The position numbers and the translations under genes were made by a program. Of a stretch of 64,000 bases of DNA, positions 1 through 11,158 are shown piece by piece. Positions within the stretch are counted from its first letter, which is position 1, and every line of letters begins with the position of its first letter. This stretch comes from Bacteroidales bacterium (GTDB lineage Bacteria; Bacteroidota; Bacteroidia; Bacteroidales; F082): assembly GCA_028277395.1 (NCBI GenBank), contig JANQGJ010000071.1:1-64000 (forward strand), given 5' to 3'. Below the pieces are notes generated by a model. The model ran no database searches. It was not told the DNA's origin and worked only from the letters and a program-made list of their open reading frames with translations.

Positions 1-1
1 T

Positions 2-121
2 GAAATAACACTATCAAAAGAAGGTACAATATGGGATTGTAGTGGTATTATGCCAGGGGTTTATATTTATTCTGTGATTTGTGATGGTGATAAAAGTACT
101 GGAAAGATTGTTGTGAGGTAG
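2..121 (+). CDS. C-terminal end of a T9SS type A cargo protein (partial)
   Basis: The reading frame is open from base 2 to a TAG at 119-121 and encodes 39 residues; the rest of the gene lies left of the window. The residues show the end of a Por-type (type A) sorting domain: a G-V-Y-I-Y strand, then S-V-I, an acidic turn and the closing G-K-I-V-V-R. In this family the domain targets secreted proteins through the type IX secretion system and is removed at the cell surface. The domain starts upstream, so the cargo function cannot be told. The gene converges on moxR across the tandem repeat. Confidence 0.75.
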   Translation, partial: EITLSKEGTIWDCSGIMPGVYIYSVICDGDKSTGKIVVR

Positions 122-151
122 TTTGTTGTAAAATGTAAAGAATGCCCACAA

Positions 152-538
152 CACACCCCGGGCGCATTTGCAATGCGTCCGACAACTGTTTGACCAACAT
201 CAGAAAGGTTTATATTCCAAATGAATGAAACGAATAACTTATTAAGTAAAGGCTTATGTCACGCATTACAAATGCGCGACAGTTTGTGGCGCGACAGTTT
301 GTTCATGAATATTTAAAACAGTCAAGGTTGACTTTACAACAATTCCACACCCCGGGCGCATTTGCAATGCGTCCGACAACTGTTTGACCAATATCAGAAA
401 GATTTATATTCCAAATGAATAAAACGGATAGATTATTAAATAAAAGTTTATGTCACGCATTACAAATGCGCGACAGTTTGTGGCGCGACAGTTTGTTCAT
501 GAATATTTAAACAGTCAAGGTTGACTTTACAACAATTC
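152..538. repeat. Two-copy tandem repeat (194 bp) with REP-like palindromes
   Basis: Copy 1 is 152-345 and copy 2 is 346-538, differing at few positions plus one missing A. Each copy starts with a near-perfect palindrome (9-bp stem, 3-nt loop, core GCGCATT/AATGCGT) and carries about 100 bp later a second, inverted relative with stem GTC-CGCATT/AATGCG-GAC. It ends with GCGCGACAGTTTGT repeated twice in tandem. The last 12 bases of copy 2 are the final three codons and stop of moxR, and copy 1 carries the same bases as a non-coding remnant, so the duplication captured the gene end. The paired inverted palindromes resemble REP/BIME elements mobilised by RAYT transposases; that origin is inference. 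No transposase is nearby. Confidence 0.85.
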
Positions 539-1498
539 CCTGATCATATCATCAACACTGATTCCTTCGGCTTCCGCTTTGTAGTTACGTACAATCCTGT
601 GGCGTAATACAGGGAGGGCAACAGCTTTAACATCTTCAATATCAGGGGAGTATTTGCCAGAAATAGCAGCATGTGCTTTTGCGCCAACTATTAAAAACTG
701 TGAGGCTCTCGGACCTGCTCCCCAATTTAGAAAATCATTAGCCCATGGATGAGCAGCAGAAGTACCAGGACGTGTTCTGGCAACAAGTTTTACTGCATAA
801 TCCAGTACGTTGTCGGCAACAGGGATTTTACGTATTAACTGTTGAAAAAATAGTATTTCCTCTGCATCAATAACTTTTGATGAGTTGTTGCTTATACCAC
901 CGGTAGTTCTTTTAACAATTTCAAGTTCCTCATTAAACTCCGGGTAATCCAGGATCAAATTAAACATGAACCTGTCCAGTTGCGCTTCAGGAAGAGGATA
1001 TGTACCCTCCTGTTCAATTGGATTTTGAGTAGCCAATACAAAAAACGGTTCTTCAAGTTTATAAGCTTTACCCGCTACAGTTACTGATTTCTCCTGCATC
1101 GCTTCAAGAAGTGCTGATTGAGTTTTTGGTGGTGTTCGGTTTATCTCATCTGCAAGTATGATATTTGCAAAAACAGGCCCCGTTATAAACTTAAATTTTC
1201 TAGATTCGTCAAGAATCTCGGTACCAATTATATCGGATGGCATTAAGTCGGGTGTAAACTGGATCCTGTTGTAACTCAAACCAAGAACATCACTTATTGT
1301 ATTTACAAGGAGTGTTTTTGCCAATCCCGGAACTCCAACCAACAGAACATGCCCCTGGCTAAAAATTGATATCAGGGAGTTTTTTACAATTTCTTCCTGT
1401 CCAACAATTACTTTTGCTATTTCACTTTTAAGTTTCTTGTAAATATCCACAAAAGTATCAATGGCTTCAACATCTGATTTATATTTATTTTGTATCAT
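527..1498 (-). CDS. MoxR-family AAA+ ATPase
   Basis: This 323-residue protein is a full-length MoxR ATPase, a family that acts as a chaperone in assembling or activating metalloenzymes and surface complexes. Walker A is G-V-P-G-L-A-K-T (residues 55-62), Walker B L-A-D-E (about 115-118) and sensor 1 lies in A-T-Q-N-P (about 156-160), followed by the family-typical L-D-R-F. It is probably the last gene of the guaB-PPIase operon (88 bp after the SurA-like gene). MoxR genes are usually followed by a DUF58 protein and VWA-domain (Bat) proteins; here the gene ends in the tandem repeat and no partner follows. The last three codons lie within repeat copy 2. Confidence 0.93.
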   Translation of the reverse strand: MIQNKYKSDVEAIDTFVDIYKKLKSEIAKVIVGQEEIVKNSLISIFSQGHVLLVGVPGLAKTLLVNTISDVLGLSYNRIQFTPDLMPSDIIGTEILDESRKFKFITGPVFANIILADEINRTPPKTQSALLEAMQEKSVTVAGKAYKLEEPFFVLATQNPIEQEGTYPLPEAQLDRFMFNLILDYPEFNEELEIVKRTTGGISNNSSKVIDAEEILFFQQLIRKIPVADNVLDYAVKLVARTRPGTSAAHPWANDFLNWGAGPRASQFLIVGAKAHAAISGKYSPDIEDVKAVALPVLRHRIVRNYKAEAEGISVDDMIRELL

Positions 1499-1529
1499 TG
1501 TTTAAACGTTTTCAATTTACACTTAAAAT

Positions 1530-1537
1530 CAAATATA
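1530..1537 (-). promoter_or_regulatory. TAnnTTTG-type -7 element upstream of moxR
   Basis: On the minus strand the sequence reads TATATTTG, an exact match to the Bacteroidota -7 consensus, 31 bp upstream of the moxR ATG. No TTTG at the expected -33 distance is evident, so this may be a weak internal promoter or chance in AT-rich DNA. Confidence 0.3.
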
Positions 1538-1586
1538 CCATTCAAGTGTAATTTTTCTTATTTATGTTTTGAGTTGGTTTTTATGA

Positions 1587-2993
1587 TTAATCATTATCAC
1601 CCCAGTTATGTTCAAAATTACATGATTTGTATTCATCAATTATTTTAACGTAGGTATCTTTCGACTTTTCCTCAATCCAGTTACTCATGGTTTCCATTTG
1701 TTTATTCTGCAGTGCCCACTCCCTTATTTTAGTATAATCATCAACAAGGTTCGCTTTATGAGGCTGGGTTCTTTTCTTGAGAAGAACAACTCTAAAGGCA
1801 TCTTTATTGTCTTCAGTTTTCATTGGCACGGGGTTCGATATTTCTCCAACCTGCATTTTTTCAATTACAAATGATACCTGAGGATCTAATTGTTCAGCTT
1901 CAAAGGTTGTTCCCATTGTGTAAGGATTTACAATCAGTCCCCCATTATTAACATTCTCCCCTTCAGAGAATCTTGATACTGCATCTTCAAATGTTATTGA
2001 GTCTGATCTTATCAGGCCTGCGATACTGTCCAGTTGATTCCGAGCAATATTTAAATCCTCCGGACTTACTTTTGGAGTTAGGAGTATATGCCTTACATTA
2101 ACATAATCTCCTTTTCGTTCAATCATCTGAATGATATGATATCCGGCTTCTGTTTCAATAATATTACTAATTTCCCCTTCTTTGAGTTTAAAAGCAACAG
2201 CCTCGAACTCAGGATATAGCTGGCCTCTGCCATAGAAACCCAGTTCACCACCTTTGCTTGCCGAACCGGGATCCTGCGAATACATAATCGCAAGTGTTGA
2301 AAAACTGCTTCCGTCAAGTATTCGTTTTCTGATACCGATAAGTTGCTCTTTTACCCTGAGTTTTTCTTCAATGCTGATTGGAGGATTTTTTACAATCTCA
2401 GCAATAACATATTCTGTTTTTATGAGTGGGATACTATCTTCCGGTATTGATTTGTAGAAGGATCTTATTTCTGATGGTGTAACGTCAACTCCACTTACTA
2501 TACCGGATTGTACCTGTTGTGCAAGCATCTGTTCATGAACAATTTCGTAGAGCTCCTTTTTTATCTCGGTTAATGTTTTATTGTAATACTCCTCCATTTT
2601 TTCCTGGGAGCCAAACTGTTGAATAAAACCTGATAACCTTCTGTCAAGATCTGCCTCTACCTGTACTTCACTTACAACTATACTGTCAACCTCTGCCTGT
2701 GTAACCATTAATTTTTGAAATAGAATTTCCTCAATTATTCTACATTTCATATCTGACACACTACCTCTGATCTCACGTTGCAATTTATAATTGAGAAACT
2801 GATTTTGAATATCACTTTCCAGGACAATGCTTTTACCTACAACTGCTACTACACGATCAATAACAAAGTCCTCACCATCCTGGGCTGATATATGTACTGA
2901 AACAAATATGGTAGTAGCGATTAATACCGGTTTTATTAATTTTAATAAGTTGAATATATAATGTGTTATTCGAAAATCCATTTTTTTATTCAT
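1587..2993 (-). CDS. surA: SurA-like periplasmic peptidyl-prolyl isomerase
   Basis: The 468-residue protein has a long N-terminal signal segment ending near H-I-S-A-Q, an N-terminal SurA-like helical domain, and two parvulin (rotamase) domains at about residues 190-295 and 300-405. The first is canonical, with G-G-E-L-G-F, E-F-E-A-V-A-F and a closing G-Y-H-I-I-Q. The second opens with V-R-H-I-L-L but is more divergent at its end. SurA-type chaperones help fold outer-membrane beta-barrels in the periplasm. It lies 56 bp after the PPIase-like lipoprotein gene and 88 bp before moxR, in one probable operon of folding factors. Confidence 0.9.
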   Translation of the reverse strand: MNKKMDFRITHYIFNLLKLIKPVLIATTIFVSVHISAQDGEDFVIDRVVAVVGKSIVLESDIQNQFLNYKLQREIRGSVSDMKCRIIEEILFQKLMVTQAEVDSIVVSEVQVEADLDRRLSGFIQQFGSQEKMEEYYNKTLTEIKKELYEIVHEQMLAQQVQSGIVSGVDVTPSEIRSFYKSIPEDSIPLIKTEYVIAEIVKNPPISIEEKLRVKEQLIGIRKRILDGSSFSTLAIMYSQDPGSASKGGELGFYGRGQLYPEFEAVAFKLKEGEISNIIETEAGYHIIQMIERKGDYVNVRHILLTPKVSPEDLNIARNQLDSIAGLIRSDSITFEDAVSRFSEGENVNNGGLIVNPYTMGTTFEAEQLDPQVSFVIEKMQVGEISNPVPMKTEDNKDAFRVVLLKKRTQPHKANLVDDYTKIREWALQNKQMETMSNWIEEKSKDTYVKIIDEYKSCNFEHNWGDND

Positions 2994-3049
2994 TTTCCTG
3001 CGCTTTTGTCAATGTTCAGTTAGTACTCCGTGTATTAATGAATTATTAG

Positions 3050-3904
3050 CTATTCCTGATAGAAAACTTCATACTCCCTATTTTTCATCGCTCTCTCAAG
3101 TATGTCATTTCTAACTTTTTTTGTGAGCATTACCTTCCTTTGGGATATGATAATATTGTAAATGTCATTCCTTTTAAAGTCTAACGGTGAAATATCATCT
3201 TTAATCTTAAAATCAATAAATTTTACGAAATAAATATATCTCTCATCAACTATTTTAATGAATCTGTTATTCTTCAGGAACAATTCTCTGTTATAAGTTT
3301 CAATTGGAATTATCTGTTGGATATTAAAGAATCCAACCCATCTTGTTGTATCAAGATTTGATGATATCGCATGTTCCGGTATGTAATACTCAAGAGAATC
3401 AAATAACAAAGAATCAGGTAGTGAAAATAAATAGTCGAATTGTGCCTCAACGGTTGAATTCTGGTCGGTTATCACATATATGGCTTTTGTTATGTTCTCT
3501 TTGAGTTCGAAATCATTCAAATGAGAATTATAGTATTCTTCAATCTCAATATCAGAGACAATGGTATCTAAGTTTTGATTTATAAAATTTGTTTCAAACT
3601 GGTATATTATCAGCGAATTCCTGTAATCATCCAGTTGTTTTGAGAAGTCGAGCTGACTTGCAGGAAGGTTTTGTTTAGCATGATATATAATAACATTGGT
3701 CTTTACCCAGTCTTTTGCATAACTTCTTACAAATGCAATACTATCCCTGGCAGAAATATTGTCAGGGATAATGTTTTTAATATCTGAGAAGTATAAATAG
3801 TTGTCATGAACTTTTGCGAGAATCAGGCTGTCATTCTGATTGAGTGTATTAATACACGATGTGGTTAAGACTAAAACAATCAAATATGATAGTATTTTTC
3901 TCAA
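3050..3904 (-). CDS. PPIase-like lipoprotein lacking a parvulin domain
   Basis: This 284-residue protein starts with a short hydrophobic signal and a lipobox (T-T-S-C, Cys at residue 17), so it should be a lipoprotein. The helical region includes an E-E-Y-Y-N-S-H-L-N-D-F stretch typical of SurA/PpiD-type N-terminal domains, but the rotamase motifs (xHIL, GG-LG, GYHI) are absent. It sits between two parvulin-containing genes with gaps of 25 and 56 bp. I infer a non-catalytic chaperone working with its neighbours; the sequence shows only the SurA-like helices and the lipid anchor. Confidence 0.75.
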   Translation of the reverse strand: MRKILSYLIVLVLTTSCINTLNQNDSLILAKVHDNYLYFSDIKNIIPDNISARDSIAFVRSYAKDWVKTNVIIYHAKQNLPASQLDFSKQLDDYRNSLIIYQFETNFINQNLDTIVSDIEIEEYYNSHLNDFELKENITKAIYVITDQNSTVEAQFDYLFSLPDSLLFDSLEYYIPEHAISSNLDTTRWVGFFNIQQIIPIETYNRELFLKNNRFIKIVDERYIYFVKFIDFKIKDDISPLDFKRNDIYNIIISQRKVMLTKKVRNDILERAMKNREYEVFYQE

Positions 3905-3929
3905 AATAAGTATATTAATTTGTAAACAG

Positions 3930-5945
3930 CTAATTATTCTTTACTTCAATTATTTGTTTTAGTACCTCTTCGTTCACTGACACAGGATATTTGGCTTTTA
4001 ATTCATCAATCCACTTTTCTTCGAGGTATGTTTGATAATCTGCGGTTATAAGTCCGCGTGCTTCTGATAGCTCTTTTGGCTGGGGTGGTAATACTTCATT
4101 GATCTTCACAAACACTGTAAGGTTTTCAACATCAGATTTTATCGGATCAGAAATTCCCTGTTTCCATTCAACCATATCCACATATTTATCATCACCTGAT
4201 TCATATTGTCCCGGAAGTATCTTTACTGATGTAATACTATCAAGTTCCAGGGCTTTAGCAATGTCGCCATCATTATCATTACTTGTAATAATTTCTTTAA
4301 CCTGATCAACAACACTACCATCTTTTAGGTGGTAGATTGTTGCATCTACACGTTCGCCCCAGGTATATTTCGACCTGTTATTTTCAAAGAAATTCTGGAG
4401 TCCGGTTGAATCTTTCACAGCCTTAGTCCAAACTTTTTCATCAGTAAGGTTGAATAGTAGTATTCCATCGTGATATTCCTGAACCAGATCTTTAAAATCA
4501 GGATACTGATCTTCAAGATTTTTATCCATAAAGTCGATGCAGTTTTCTTTTACAAATTCCTTAAACAGCTGATTCAGATAAACATCTTTGTCAATATTAT
4601 CCTGAATTCTTTGTTTTTTCTGAACAAATTTTGCAAAATCGTATTGTGAATATTTATCTTTCTTAAGTCTCATAACAGGATCAGTCATGTTTGCTAATCC
4701 CTCAGCTACAAATCTTTTACTAAGTACTGATGTGTCAATACTTGCAAAGACCTCTGCTTTTGCTTTTGGAAATTCTTTATACTTGTTGTGCTTTTTAATT
4801 CCTGTAATTACAGCGTCTTCACTTTTTTGTGATCGCTTGTCCTTGGCAAGTCTTTCTTTTAATTTGGAGGACTCTTCTTCAAGTGTTCCCGGTTTTTTAA
4901 CTGAAATCAATTTGATAATATGGAAACCATATGCAGTTTGTACAGGTTCAGAGATATCGTTAATGTCAAGTTTATCAATAACTGAAACAAATTCCGGTAC
5001 AACTCTGTTACATGAGAAAGGAGAAAGTTTACCATTATTCTTAATTGATCCTTTATCTTCCGAATACTCTTTTACAGCATCTTCGAAAGTAAGACCTTCC
5101 TGAATTTTCGAATAAATGTTATTGATCTTCTCAGCTTTCCTTAATGAATCTTCTGTTGACGCATCGGGGCGCAAAGCAACAAAAATATGAGCTACTTCAG
5201 CAGTTCCCATTGCTTCTTTAATATCAGTTATCTGAAGTATATGGTAGCCATATTTTGTTCTTATTACTGGTGATATTTCATTTAACTTTGTAGAATAAGC
5301 AGCATTTTCAAAAGGATATACCATATTAAATACTGTGAAATACCCAAGGTCACCATTATTTCCTTTTCTAAACCTTTGTTTATTTGGTATTGCTTCACGG
5401 TCGCGTGCTGAAGGATCATCAGAATGTTCAACTGCTGCATCTTCAAAACTCTTTCCTGAATTTATTTCTTCCAGTATATTCGAAATCTTGTTATATGCTC
5501 TTAAAGTATCATCGGGAGTAGCATTTTCATCCACCATGATCAGAATGTGACTAGCTCTGATGTCTGTTTTACTCCTGGTCCAGGCTTCTTCTAACAATGA
5601 TTCATTTACTGTTTCATCAATGAAATAAGGTTTGGCAAGTTGTGTTCGGTATCCTTCAAGTTCTTTAATAAATGAAGATGCGGTGTCCATCATAAGTGTT
5701 TCAGCTTCAATTACTTTCAGTTTGAAATTAGTATACAGATTAAGATAGTCCTTAACTGCATCAGCCTCATATAGATCGGTCTGAGTATTGTTTTTCTCAT
5801 AAACTCTCATAAACTCTCCGGCTGTAACATTTTCATCTCCAATAGTTACCAATACTTTATTATCGATTGATGTTTGAGAAACTGCATTTCCTAATGTTAA
5901 CACAGTTATTAACGAGATTGCTAATAGCCTAATCGGGTTTTTCAT
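3930..5945 (-). CDS. Periplasmic peptidyl-prolyl isomerase with two parvulin domains
   Basis: The 671-residue protein has an N-terminal signal peptide (cleavage likely after N-A-V-S-Q) and two parvulin domains in its first half: about residues 130-240 (R-A-S-H-I-L-I ... G-D-L-G-Y-F ... G-Y-H-I-L-Q) and 245-355 (V-A-H-I-F-V ... G-F-H-I-I-K). The long C-terminal part (about 360-671) has no domain I recognise; it may be a client-binding arm. The family catalyses proline isomerisation and chaperones outer-membrane proteins. It is the second gene of the likely operon, 62 bp after guaB and 25 bp before the lipoprotein gene. Confidence 0.88.
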   Translation of the reverse strand: MKNPIRLLAISLITVLTLGNAVSQTSIDNKVLVTIGDENVTAGEFMRVYEKNNTQTDLYEADAVKDYLNLYTNFKLKVIEAETLMMDTASSFIKELEGYRTQLAKPYFIDETVNESLLEEAWTRSKTDIRASHILIMVDENATPDDTLRAYNKISNILEEINSGKSFEDAAVEHSDDPSARDREAIPNKQRFRKGNNGDLGYFTVFNMVYPFENAAYSTKLNEISPVIRTKYGYHILQITDIKEAMGTAEVAHIFVALRPDASTEDSLRKAEKINNIYSKIQEGLTFEDAVKEYSEDKGSIKNNGKLSPFSCNRVVPEFVSVIDKLDINDISEPVQTAYGFHIIKLISVKKPGTLEEESSKLKERLAKDKRSQKSEDAVITGIKKHNKYKEFPKAKAEVFASIDTSVLSKRFVAEGLANMTDPVMRLKKDKYSQYDFAKFVQKKQRIQDNIDKDVYLNQLFKEFVKENCIDFMDKNLEDQYPDFKDLVQEYHDGILLFNLTDEKVWTKAVKDSTGLQNFFENNRSKYTWGERVDATIYHLKDGSVVDQVKEIITSNDNDGDIAKALELDSITSVKILPGQYESGDDKYVDMVEWKQGISDPIKSDVENLTVFVKINEVLPPQPKELSEARGLITADYQTYLEEKWIDELKAKYPVSVNEEVLKQIIEVKNN

Positions 5946-6007
5946 TGTTGATATTTTTTATTATAATAAATTTTACTTCTAATTCTACTTTCAGTGATAG
6001 TGTTTAC

Positions 6008-7564
<1,557 letters not shown>

Positions 7565-7680
7565 TTAACATGATTTAACGGATGATCTTCAACGACTAAT
7601 GGTTATGGTATTTGAAATGGAAGTATTGTGTTGATAATTAATGTTGTATGTTGATCATTGGTGCAAAAATAATAAACATT

Positions 7681-9756
7681 CTAATCAATTAATGTTACAT
7701 TTCCTTTCCTGTCTATCGGGTTTCCGTTAACATCATCATAAACCAGTCTGTAAATATAAACGCCCTGGGGCGCATGATTACCATTGTGAATACCATTCCA
7801 TCCTTCATTTGGGTCATTGGTTTCGAATATTACCTGCCCCCATCTGTTAAAAATCTGGAAAAGGTAATTCGAACCGGCAAAACCGGTAGTTACCGGTTTA
7901 AAAATATTGTTAACTCCATTTGGTCTGAAGGCATTTGGCATATAAAGCTCTGTATCTCTTAGGAAAATAACCCTGTTCGAATTACTTACATTTTGATAAC
8001 CAAAAGAGTTTGGTCCATCTTCAACAGCCTGAACCTTATAAGTGAATTCGCTTTCGGTGGTGCTGACCATTGATACATTGTCAATATAACTTAGTGTAGA
8101 AGAATTAACCGAATCGATTAATAAAGGAACTACTGTTATGTTTGTCGATCTGAATATGTAATACTTGCTCACACCATTTTCATATCCCTCAAATGCATTC
8201 CATACCAGCTGATGTTGGTTTTCTGATATTTTACTTCCCTGAAGAAATACAGTTTTCATAAGATCAGATTCCAGATCCTGACGGTTGCAGCTATCAATTA
8301 CTTTGATTGTATAATCGTAAAAACCTGTTGATCCGTCAGCAGTCTGATCAGCATATGTAAATGGGTTTGAGGATACAGAACTTCTGTTAATAGTTGTGAG
8401 TAATGTTTGAGTACCACTACCAGTTTCACTTCTGTAAATTTCCCACGAACAATCCAATGGCAACAGGTCAGCATCCAATTCCAGATCGATGGTATTATCC
8501 TCCTGTACATCAGCATTTGCAAGGTAAATGTAGCCTGGTTTAATATAACTGCCCGTTGTAATTGAATTTTCACAAGATGTAGAGGTGTTATTACCAAAGA
8601 CAGCCTGGATGTAATATGTATAATCTGTTTGGTTTTCAATATTTGTGTGATTAAAATTTGTTACATCGCCGGGGACTTCACCTACAATTGCTGTTGGTTC
8701 GTTGTTTTTGGATGACCAAATCAGGTATTTCTCAATTTCAGGTTCAGCATTTATATATGATTCCCATGATATTGAATTGGTTTCGTTACAAATTGTATAA
8801 TTTACTGAATTAAAAAAAATAGGACGAAGAGGTGTTGAAAATGTACCGGGGCTTTTATTCCCACAACTGTCAATTGCCGCAATAGAATAACGTATATTAT
8901 TGTCTCTACAGGGTTTACGAATAGAATCAATGTAGGTTGATATCTGATTATTCGTTATGGTATCAATTTCATGCGGGATGTCATTTGAGTCAAATATATA
9001 TATAATTGTTCCCAATGCATCAGCACTTGTTGAAGGAGTCCATCCCAATACAACTTCACCGTTTTCATTAATACTTACAGAGTCAAATACAGGTTTTGCT
9101 GGTTGCCTGGTTTCACTAAACCAATCTCCTTTAACATTTGAAACTGAAGAACATCCAATAATATTGTCAATTTCAATTCTATAATCTATAAAAGCATTAC
9201 AAAGCCCGTCTTCAACTGTATCATTGTAGAGGGTGTTTTTAGTACTATCATGTAATAACCAGCTACCTGGAGGTTGACCTGGAAGCTGGATTTTTCTGTA
9301 TATTTTATAAAACTCGGATGATCCTTCAGGTAATGGGCTGCTTACAGGATTCCATGCTATTAAAGCAATGCCTTCATCATTTGGTATCGGGGCAACACCC
9401 ATAAATATGGTACTTACCGTATCAGAAGAAACCTCGTTTAAAGATGGGTAAACAGCAGTTACTACATAGTAATATGGTTCAATATCTGCATGTGCTGTAT
9501 CATGTGATATTACGAAATATGAATTTGGAACATTAATTGAACCTAAATATTTCCAGTTTGAATATCTGTTTGTAGAAAAATATATATTGAATTCCGACCA
9601 GTTCGAATTGTCAGAAATCCAATGGAGTTTGACAGACCCATCATCCAAAACTTCAACACATGTAATTTTAGGAGGGTCCTCATTAGCAAAAGCATTAACC
9701 AATGATAACAAAAAGATCACTGATATTATTAATATATTCTTCAAAACACTATTCAC
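7681..9756 (-). CDS. Large T9SS type B cargo protein with fibronectin III-like domains
   Basis: This 691-residue secreted protein has a signal peptide (residues 1 to about 25, ending A-F-A-N), then several fibronectin type III-like modules with repeated W/Y-x-V-x-A and Y-x-I-x-A/V strands. Its C-terminal 85 residues are a gliding-motility-associated (type B) sorting domain: Y-M-P-N-A-F-R-P-N-G-V-N, F-Q-I-F-N-R-W-G-Q-V-I-F, G-W-N-G and the closing Y-x-Y-R-L-V-Y-D-D. Such proteins are exported by the type IX system and attached to or released from the surface. It is probably a single gene, flanked by 197 bp on the guaB side and 97 bp on the peptidase side. Its ligand cannot be inferred. Confidence 0.9.
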   Translation of the reverse strand: MNSVLKNILIISVIFLLSLVNAFANEDPPKITCVEVLDDGSVKLHWISDNSNWSEFNIYFSTNRYSNWKYLGSINVPNSYFVISHDTAHADIEPYYYVVTAVYPSLNEVSSDTVSTIFMGVAPIPNDEGIALIAWNPVSSPLPEGSSEFYKIYRKIQLPGQPPGSWLLHDSTKNTLYNDTVEDGLCNAFIDYRIEIDNIIGCSSVSNVKGDWFSETRQPAKPVFDSVSINENGEVVLGWTPSTSADALGTIIYIFDSNDIPHEIDTITNNQISTYIDSIRKPCRDNNIRYSIAAIDSCGNKSPGTFSTPLRPIFFNSVNYTICNETNSISWESYINAEPEIEKYLIWSSKNNEPTAIVGEVPGDVTNFNHTNIENQTDYTYYIQAVFGNNTSTSCENSITTGSYIKPGYIYLANADVQEDNTIDLELDADLLPLDCSWEIYRSETGSGTQTLLTTINRSSVSSNPFTYADQTADGSTGFYDYTIKVIDSCNRQDLESDLMKTVFLQGSKISENQHQLVWNAFEGYENGVSKYYIFRSTNITVVPLLIDSVNSSTLSYIDNVSMVSTTESEFTYKVQAVEDGPNSFGYQNVSNSNRVIFLRDTELYMPNAFRPNGVNNIFKPVTTGFAGSNYLFQIFNRWGQVIFETNDPNEGWNGIHNGNHAPQGVYIYRLVYDDVNGNPIDRKGNVTLID

Positions 9757-9853
9757 TATTATTTAATCTTCAAATTGATTGTTTTATTACAAATATATGA
9801 CAATGATTTATTAATAACTAATGTATATTTCAATTCGGATTTGATACGAACAA

Positions 9854-11158
9854 TCAACCTATATTGAGTTTACCGACTACAAGAACAATCATATCATTAA
9901 AGTTAAAATATTTATTTGCCAGTTCCTGTAATTGCATGGATGTTTGGTGCATTACACTTTCAAGACTTTCAGAATAAAAATTAAAATCCAGGTTCAGATC
10001 TTTGGCTGCACGAAATCGTTCTGATAGTGCAATTGGTCCGTCAAAACTTCTTAAGTAAGTACCATATATATAGTTTTTCACCAATTCCAGTTCATCCGAA
10101 TCAACCGGTTTTTCTCTAAGCATTTTTAACTCATGCTTTATTTCATTAATCGCATTTGCCGTATGTTGTGCATTAACTTCAGTATTTATACTCCAGAAGC
10201 CTCCGTGCAGATAATTAATTATATATGAACTTATACCGTACGTATAACCCTTGTCTTCGCGTAGATTGGACATTAACCTTGAGCCAAAATAACCTCCAAG
10301 GATGGTATTCAATACAACTAAACCATTGTAATCAGGATGACTTTTACTGATTATAGGTTGACCAATACGTATTGCAGATTGTAACGTTCCGTCTTTTTCA
10401 AGATATTTTTCAACTCTCTCAACATCATTTATTCTTACTGATTGCATTATTTGTGTTCTGCTTTTTCCCCAATCCGTATTTCCCAGATGTTTGTTGATCA
10501 AAGCAATAGATTTGGCATTTGCGTTACCACTAAGTACAACATAAGCATTATCGGGCGAATATCTCAATTCATAATTTTCAATAATATCTGTTCGATTTAT
10601 ATTGTCGTAATCCGACAGTTCTTTAGTTCGTCCATAGGCACTTTCAGAACCAAATACCAGCTTGTTAAACTCAAGCATAGCTTTGTATCTTACTTTATTA
10701 CTGTTTATTAAAAACTGATTTCTTTTTCTTTGTATGTAGTTTTTAAATTCATTATCTGTAAACGTTGCATTGGCAACCATATCGCTAATAATTGGTACCA
10801 AACCTTCCAGATGTTTTTCAAGGGCGTATAGTGATAAAATAGCCTTGTCCTTAGTTATATTGGTATCAATAATAGCTCCGTGATAATCAAGTTTTCTGGC
10901 AATTTCTTCAGAAGATAAAGATTTTGTGCCATCAATAAGTAACTGAATTGTACTGTCAGCTACCAGACTACTTGCCGGTATAGAGGATCCGGCACCAAAT
11001 ACAATATCGAGCCTTGTAAATTCAACATCATCCTGATTGATAACATAAACTTCCAAACCATTGTCGAGCCTCACAAAGTCAGGACTGTTCAGGTTTAAAG
11101 AAATATGCTTTCCTGTTTCAGGCATTCTTTTTCTATTGATATTTGTACTTCCCGTCAT
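9854..11158 (-). CDS. M16-family peptidase subunit without the zinc motif
   Basis: The 434-residue protein has the M16 (pitrilysin/MPP) fold signature N-G-L-E-V-Y-V-I-N near the start and the C-terminal R-E-D-K-G-Y-T-Y-G-I segment carrying the substrate-binding Arg/Tyr. The zinc-binding HxxEH motif is missing: the equivalent position reads V-A-D-S-T-I-Q-L-L-I-D. This is the usual partner subunit in M16B heterodimers, where one subunit supplies zinc and the other the R/Y site. It starts in a TAATG overlap with the stop of the HxxEH gene, which supports coupled translation and a 1:1 complex. There is no signal peptide, so it is probably cytoplasmic. Confidence 0.9.
   Translation of the reverse strand: MTGSTNINRKRMPETGKHISLNLNSPDFVRLDNGLEVYVINQDDVEFTRLDIVFGAGSSIPASSLVADSTIQLLIDGTKSLSSEEIARKLDYHGAIIDTNITKDKAILSLYALEKHLEGLVPIISDMVANATFTDNEFKNYIQRKRNQFLINSNKVRYKAMLEFNKLVFGSESAYGRTKELSDYDNINRTDIIENYELRYSPDNAYVVLSGNANAKSIALINKHLGNTDWGKSRTQIMQSVRINDVERVEKYLEKDGTLQSAIRIGQPIISKSHPDYNGLVVLNTILGGYFGSRLMSNLREDKGYTYGISSYIINYLHGGFWSINTEVNAQHTANAINEIKHELKMLREKPVDSDELELVKNYIYGTYLRSFDGPIALSERFRAAKDLNLDFNFYSESLESVMHQTSMQLQELANKYFNFNDMIVLVVGKLNIG

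Noticed and set aside
152-538. CRISPR array or insertion sequence at the left repeats
   Set aside because: Only two long tandem copies, no short regular spacers, no cas genes, no transposase or terminal inverted repeats with target duplication.
4687-5103. 138-residue plus-strand open frame
   Set aside because: Antisense to the second parvulin domain of the 671-residue PPIase; composition is that of a shadow frame.
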